24,938 bases of DNA from an uncultured Collinsella sp. (lineage in GTDB: Bacteria > Actinomycetota > Coriobacteriia > Coriobacteriales > Coriobacteriaceae): assembly GCA_902492235.1 (NCBI GenBank), contig CABUKS010000032.1:1-24938 (forward strand), in the 5' to 3' direction. Under the pieces are notes generated by a model, which saw only the letters and a program-made list of their open reading frames with translations, did not search any database and was not told where the DNA came from. Every line of letters begins with the position of its first letter. The first letter of the stretch is position 1. Positions 23,166-24,938 of the stretch are shown piece after piece. The translations under genes were made by a program, and so were the position numbers.

Positions 23166-23811
23166 GGTAGTAATCCAATTTTTTCTCGGCAGCACCCAGC
23201 AGCATCTCGACCACAAAGTTAAAGACCCAGTAAATCAGCGCCGCGATTGCAAACGGCACCATGCTCACCTGCGAGGCGACCAGCGCCTTGGCCGTCGAGA
23301 ACATCTCGCCCACGCCAATGGCAAACGCCAGCGACGTGTCCTTGACCAGCGTGATGATCTCGTTGCCCATCGCCGGCAGAATACGCTTGGCGACCTGCGG
23401 CATCACGATATACAGAAACGTCTGCATGCGCGAGTAGCCCAGCACCTCGGCTGCCTCGTATTGACCGCGCGGAATGGACTGCAGGCCCGAGCGATAGATC
23501 TCGGCAAAGTAACCGGCGTAGTTGATGATGAACGCCACGACGCATGCCGTCCATTTAGAATCGGGCGTGAGCGAAATGCCGAACACATAGTACGGGGCAA
23601 AGTAGATGGCAAACATCTGCAGCATGAGCGGCGTACCGCGCATGACCGAAATGTAGATGCGCGCAATCCAGCGAAGCGGCGCGATTTTGCTCATGCGCAT
23701 GAACGCCACGGGGATTCCCAGCGGAATCGACCCGAGCAGTGTCAACACAAACAGCTGCAAGCTGACCAAGAATCCCTGGCCAAGCATCTGCATCATGACC
23801 TGAATAGACAT
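23158..23811 (-). CDS. Polar amino-acid ABC transporter, permease
   Basis: A 217-residue HisM/GlnP-family membrane subunit with about five transmembrane helices. The family's RGTPLMLQ segment (following the first helices) and the EAA loop EAAEVLGYSRMQTFLYIVMPQVAKRILP, which docks on the ATPase, are both clear. The FIINYAGYFAEIYRSGLQSIPRGQYEA stretch is also typical. The ATG at 23811 overlaps the binding-protein stop as TAATG, so translation is coupled. Only one permease gene is present, so the channel is presumably a homodimer. Confidence 0.94.
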   Translation of the reverse strand: MSIQVMMQMLGQGFLVSLQLFVLTLLGSIPLGIPVAFMRMSKIAPLRWIARIYISVMRGTPLMLQMFAIYFAPYYVFGISLTPDSKWTACVVAFIINYAGYFAEIYRSGLQSIPRGQYEAAEVLGYSRMQTFLYIVMPQVAKRILPAMGNEIITLVKDTSLAFAIGVGEMFSTAKALVASQVSMVPFAIAALIYWVFNFVVEMLLGAAEKKLDYYHD

Positions 23812-24671
23812 TACTTGAGCACCCAATTATCGAAAGATAGACCGTAGCTTGAATACTTGTCGCACAGGTCCTTGACCGTGCCGTCCTCGTAGAGCGCCTT
23901 GAGCGACTCGGTCACGGCATCGGCGGACTTGGTGTCGCCCTTCTTAAAGCCAACGGCGTAGTGCTCGCTGGACAGAGGCTTGTCGAGCTGCGTATAGGCA
24001 TCGGGCTTGGCGGCAAGCTGATACTGAGCGATCGAGAGGTCACAGGCAACGGCATCGACTGCACCACTCTCGAGCTGCATAAACGCCGTGTTGTACTCAC
24101 CGATGGTATCGAGCGTGGCAAACGTCGCAGCCAGATCCTTCTGGTCGCCCTCGAGCACATCCTGTGCGGCGGAATCAGTCTGGGTGATCACGGTCTTGCC
24201 GGCAAGATCGTCCCAGCTCTTGATACCCGCGTCCTTCTTGACCACGAGCACCTGCTCGTTGAGCATGTAAGGCTCGGAGAACGTGTAGTCGTCCTCGCGA
24301 CCCTCCATGGTAAAGCCGTTCCAGATGCAGTTGATGGCACCCGAGTTGAGCAGCGTGTCCTTGGCATCCCAGTCGATAGCCTCGTATTTTACCTCCCAGC
24401 CCTGCTTATCGGCAACAGCCTTGGCCAGATCGAGATCAAAGCCGGTGTACTCGCCATCGTCGCCTACAAAACCATACGGAGGATAGGACTTGTCAAAGCC
24501 CACGACGAGCTTCTTGGACTCCGCAGCACCCTTCACATCCTTGGCCGCGGCAGAGCCTGCAGCGGAGCCCTTGCCGGCACCACCGCCGCAGCCGACAAGA
24601 CCAAGGCCAAGCACCGTGGCAAGCGAGCCGGCTAGACCAACAAACTGACGACGAGACATATCGGTATTCAT
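23811..24671 (-). CDS. Amino-acid ABC transporter substrate-binding lipoprotein
   Basis: An extracytoplasmic receptor of SBP family 3 (polar amino acids, cystine, glutamine or similar), 286 residues. The signal has a twin-arginine-like start (MSRRQFVGLAG) and a lipobox LVGC with Cys28 as the lipidated residue, so it may leave by the Tat route and be anchored to the membrane. A Gly/Ala/Ser linker follows, then the bilobed domain from about residue 55: LVVGFDKSYPPYGFVGDDGEYTGFDLDLAKAVA, NCIWNGFTMEGRE, GKTVITQTDSAAQ and AVGFKKGD. Asp and Tyr residues near the cleft suggest a small polar ligand; the exact one cannot be read. The ATG at 24671 has AAGGGGGA 7 nt upstream. It is first in the operon, behind a promoter with two palindromic operators. 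Confidence 0.94.
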   Translation of the reverse strand: MNTDMSRRQFVGLAGSLATVLGLGLVGCGGGAGKGSAAGSAAAKDVKGAAESKKLVVGFDKSYPPYGFVGDDGEYTGFDLDLAKAVADKQGWEVKYEAIDWDAKDTLLNSGAINCIWNGFTMEGREDDYTFSEPYMLNEQVLVVKKDAGIKSWDDLAGKTVITQTDSAAQDVLEGDQKDLAATFATLDTIGEYNTAFMQLESGAVDAVACDLSIAQYQLAAKPDAYTQLDKPLSSEHYAVGFKKGDTKSADAVTESLKALYEDGTVKDLCDKYSSYGLSFDNWVLK

Positions 24672-24690
24672 GGTATTCCCCCTTGATGGC

Positions 24691-24756
24691 ACTTTAGTTA
24701 GGTAAAGTGAGTCATGTAACGTTCAGAATCATACACTCTACCTAGATAAAGTACAA
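24691..24756 (-). promoter_or_regulatory. Amino-acid ABC operon promoter with two 18-bp operators
   Basis: On the minus strand TTGTAC (24751-24756) and TATGAT (24728-24733) are exactly 17 bp apart. Operator 1 (24735-24752, ACTCTACCTAGATAAAGT on the plus strand) fills the spacer. Operator 2 (24691-24708, ACTTTAGTTAGGTAAAGT) lies in the leader. Both fit ACTTTA-N6-TAAAGT, as does the ilvE site (1351-1368). The layout suits repression by one dimeric regulator; the regulator is unknown. Confidence 0.72.
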
Positions 24757-24804
24757 GAGAGGGGTTGCCCGGCGCGGGCGGGGAGCGGCGCGTAATTAAG
24801 TTTC

Positions 24805-24900
24805 CTGCTCTACAGTCCTGCGCAAGACGGAAAGCACAAGGTTGTCTCCCGGAATGCCGGCAGCCGTCACGGTATTTAATTTGCTGCTCTACAGTCCTGC
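24805..24900. repeat. Direct repeat of about 45 bp, 79-bp period
   Basis: CTGCTCTACAGTCCTGC occurs exactly at 24805-24821 and 24884-24900. Similarity extends on both sides: TTAA-rich upstream and GACGGA-rR-CACA downstream. No gene is seen here; the repeats may belong to the leader or 3' end of a gene beyond the window. Confidence 0.65.
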
Positions 24901-24907
24901 TCACGAC

Positions 24908-24930
24908 GGAGGCCACATTAAGTGGCCTCC
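24908..24930. terminator. Hairpin near the right edge
   Basis: GGAGGCCAC (24908-24916) pairs perfectly with GTGGCCTCC (24922-24930), loop ATTAA, followed by TGTTCGTG. It directly follows the second direct repeat. Terminator function is likely but the gene it serves is outside the window. Confidence 0.55.
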
Positions 24931-24938
24931 TGTTCGTG

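Noticed and set aside
24698..24916. A 72-codon minus-strand frame at the right edge
   Set aside because: It is made of the direct repeats and the promoter region, without a ribosome site.

Overview
The window reads as chromosomal DNA from a high-GC, Gram-positive anaerobe of the Coriobacteriia, most likely Collinsella or a close relative. The basis is protein flavour (an actinobacterial EF-G2 paralogue, an EndA-like secreted nuclease, a Tat-type lipoprotein), GC-rich codon use, sigma70-type promoters in AT-rich gaps, and short palindromic repeats between genes. The taxonomic call comes from reading, not from a database search. No rRNA, tRNA, prophage, insertion-sequence transposase or CRISPR array was seen.

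Layout, left to right. (1) 1-3100: ilvE (minus), a DedA membrane protein (minus) and cysE (plus). (2) 3137-7440: a three-gene minus-strand operon of a MarR regulator and both halves of a heterodimeric ABC exporter, with overlapping reading frames and a promoter covered by twin operators. (3) 7480-9410: a small hypothetical protein, a nitroreductase and a single-pass membrane protein of unknown function, separated by repeat-rich gaps. (4) 9495-12906: a degenerate NtrC-like regulator, a YeiH-family transporter, and a divergent FadR/FCD-type GntR regulator. (5) 13197-17470: glmS, a LacI regulator and a HAD phosphatase. (6) 17643-19885: a solitary larE and a secreted DNA/RNA nuclease. (7) 20015-24671: an EF-G paralogue with eroded GTPase motifs, then a polar amino-acid ABC importer operon (binding protein, permease, ATPase).

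The window is mostly ordinary housekeeping and transport genes; no new multi-gene system is evident. The least-explained material is between the genes. Two homologous structured elements lie directly downstream of glmS and larE and show compensatory base changes; a shortened derivative follows the nitroreductase. A 270-nt nested palindrome separates glmS from the LacI gene. A 45-bp hairpin repeat occurs three times. An 18-bp palindrome is shared by the ilvE and amino-acid transporter promoters, suggesting a common amino-acid regulon. Two proteins keep their family fold but have lost active-site motifs: the NtrC-like regulator (Walker A and B, GAFTGA) and EF-G2 (G2 to G5 motifs).
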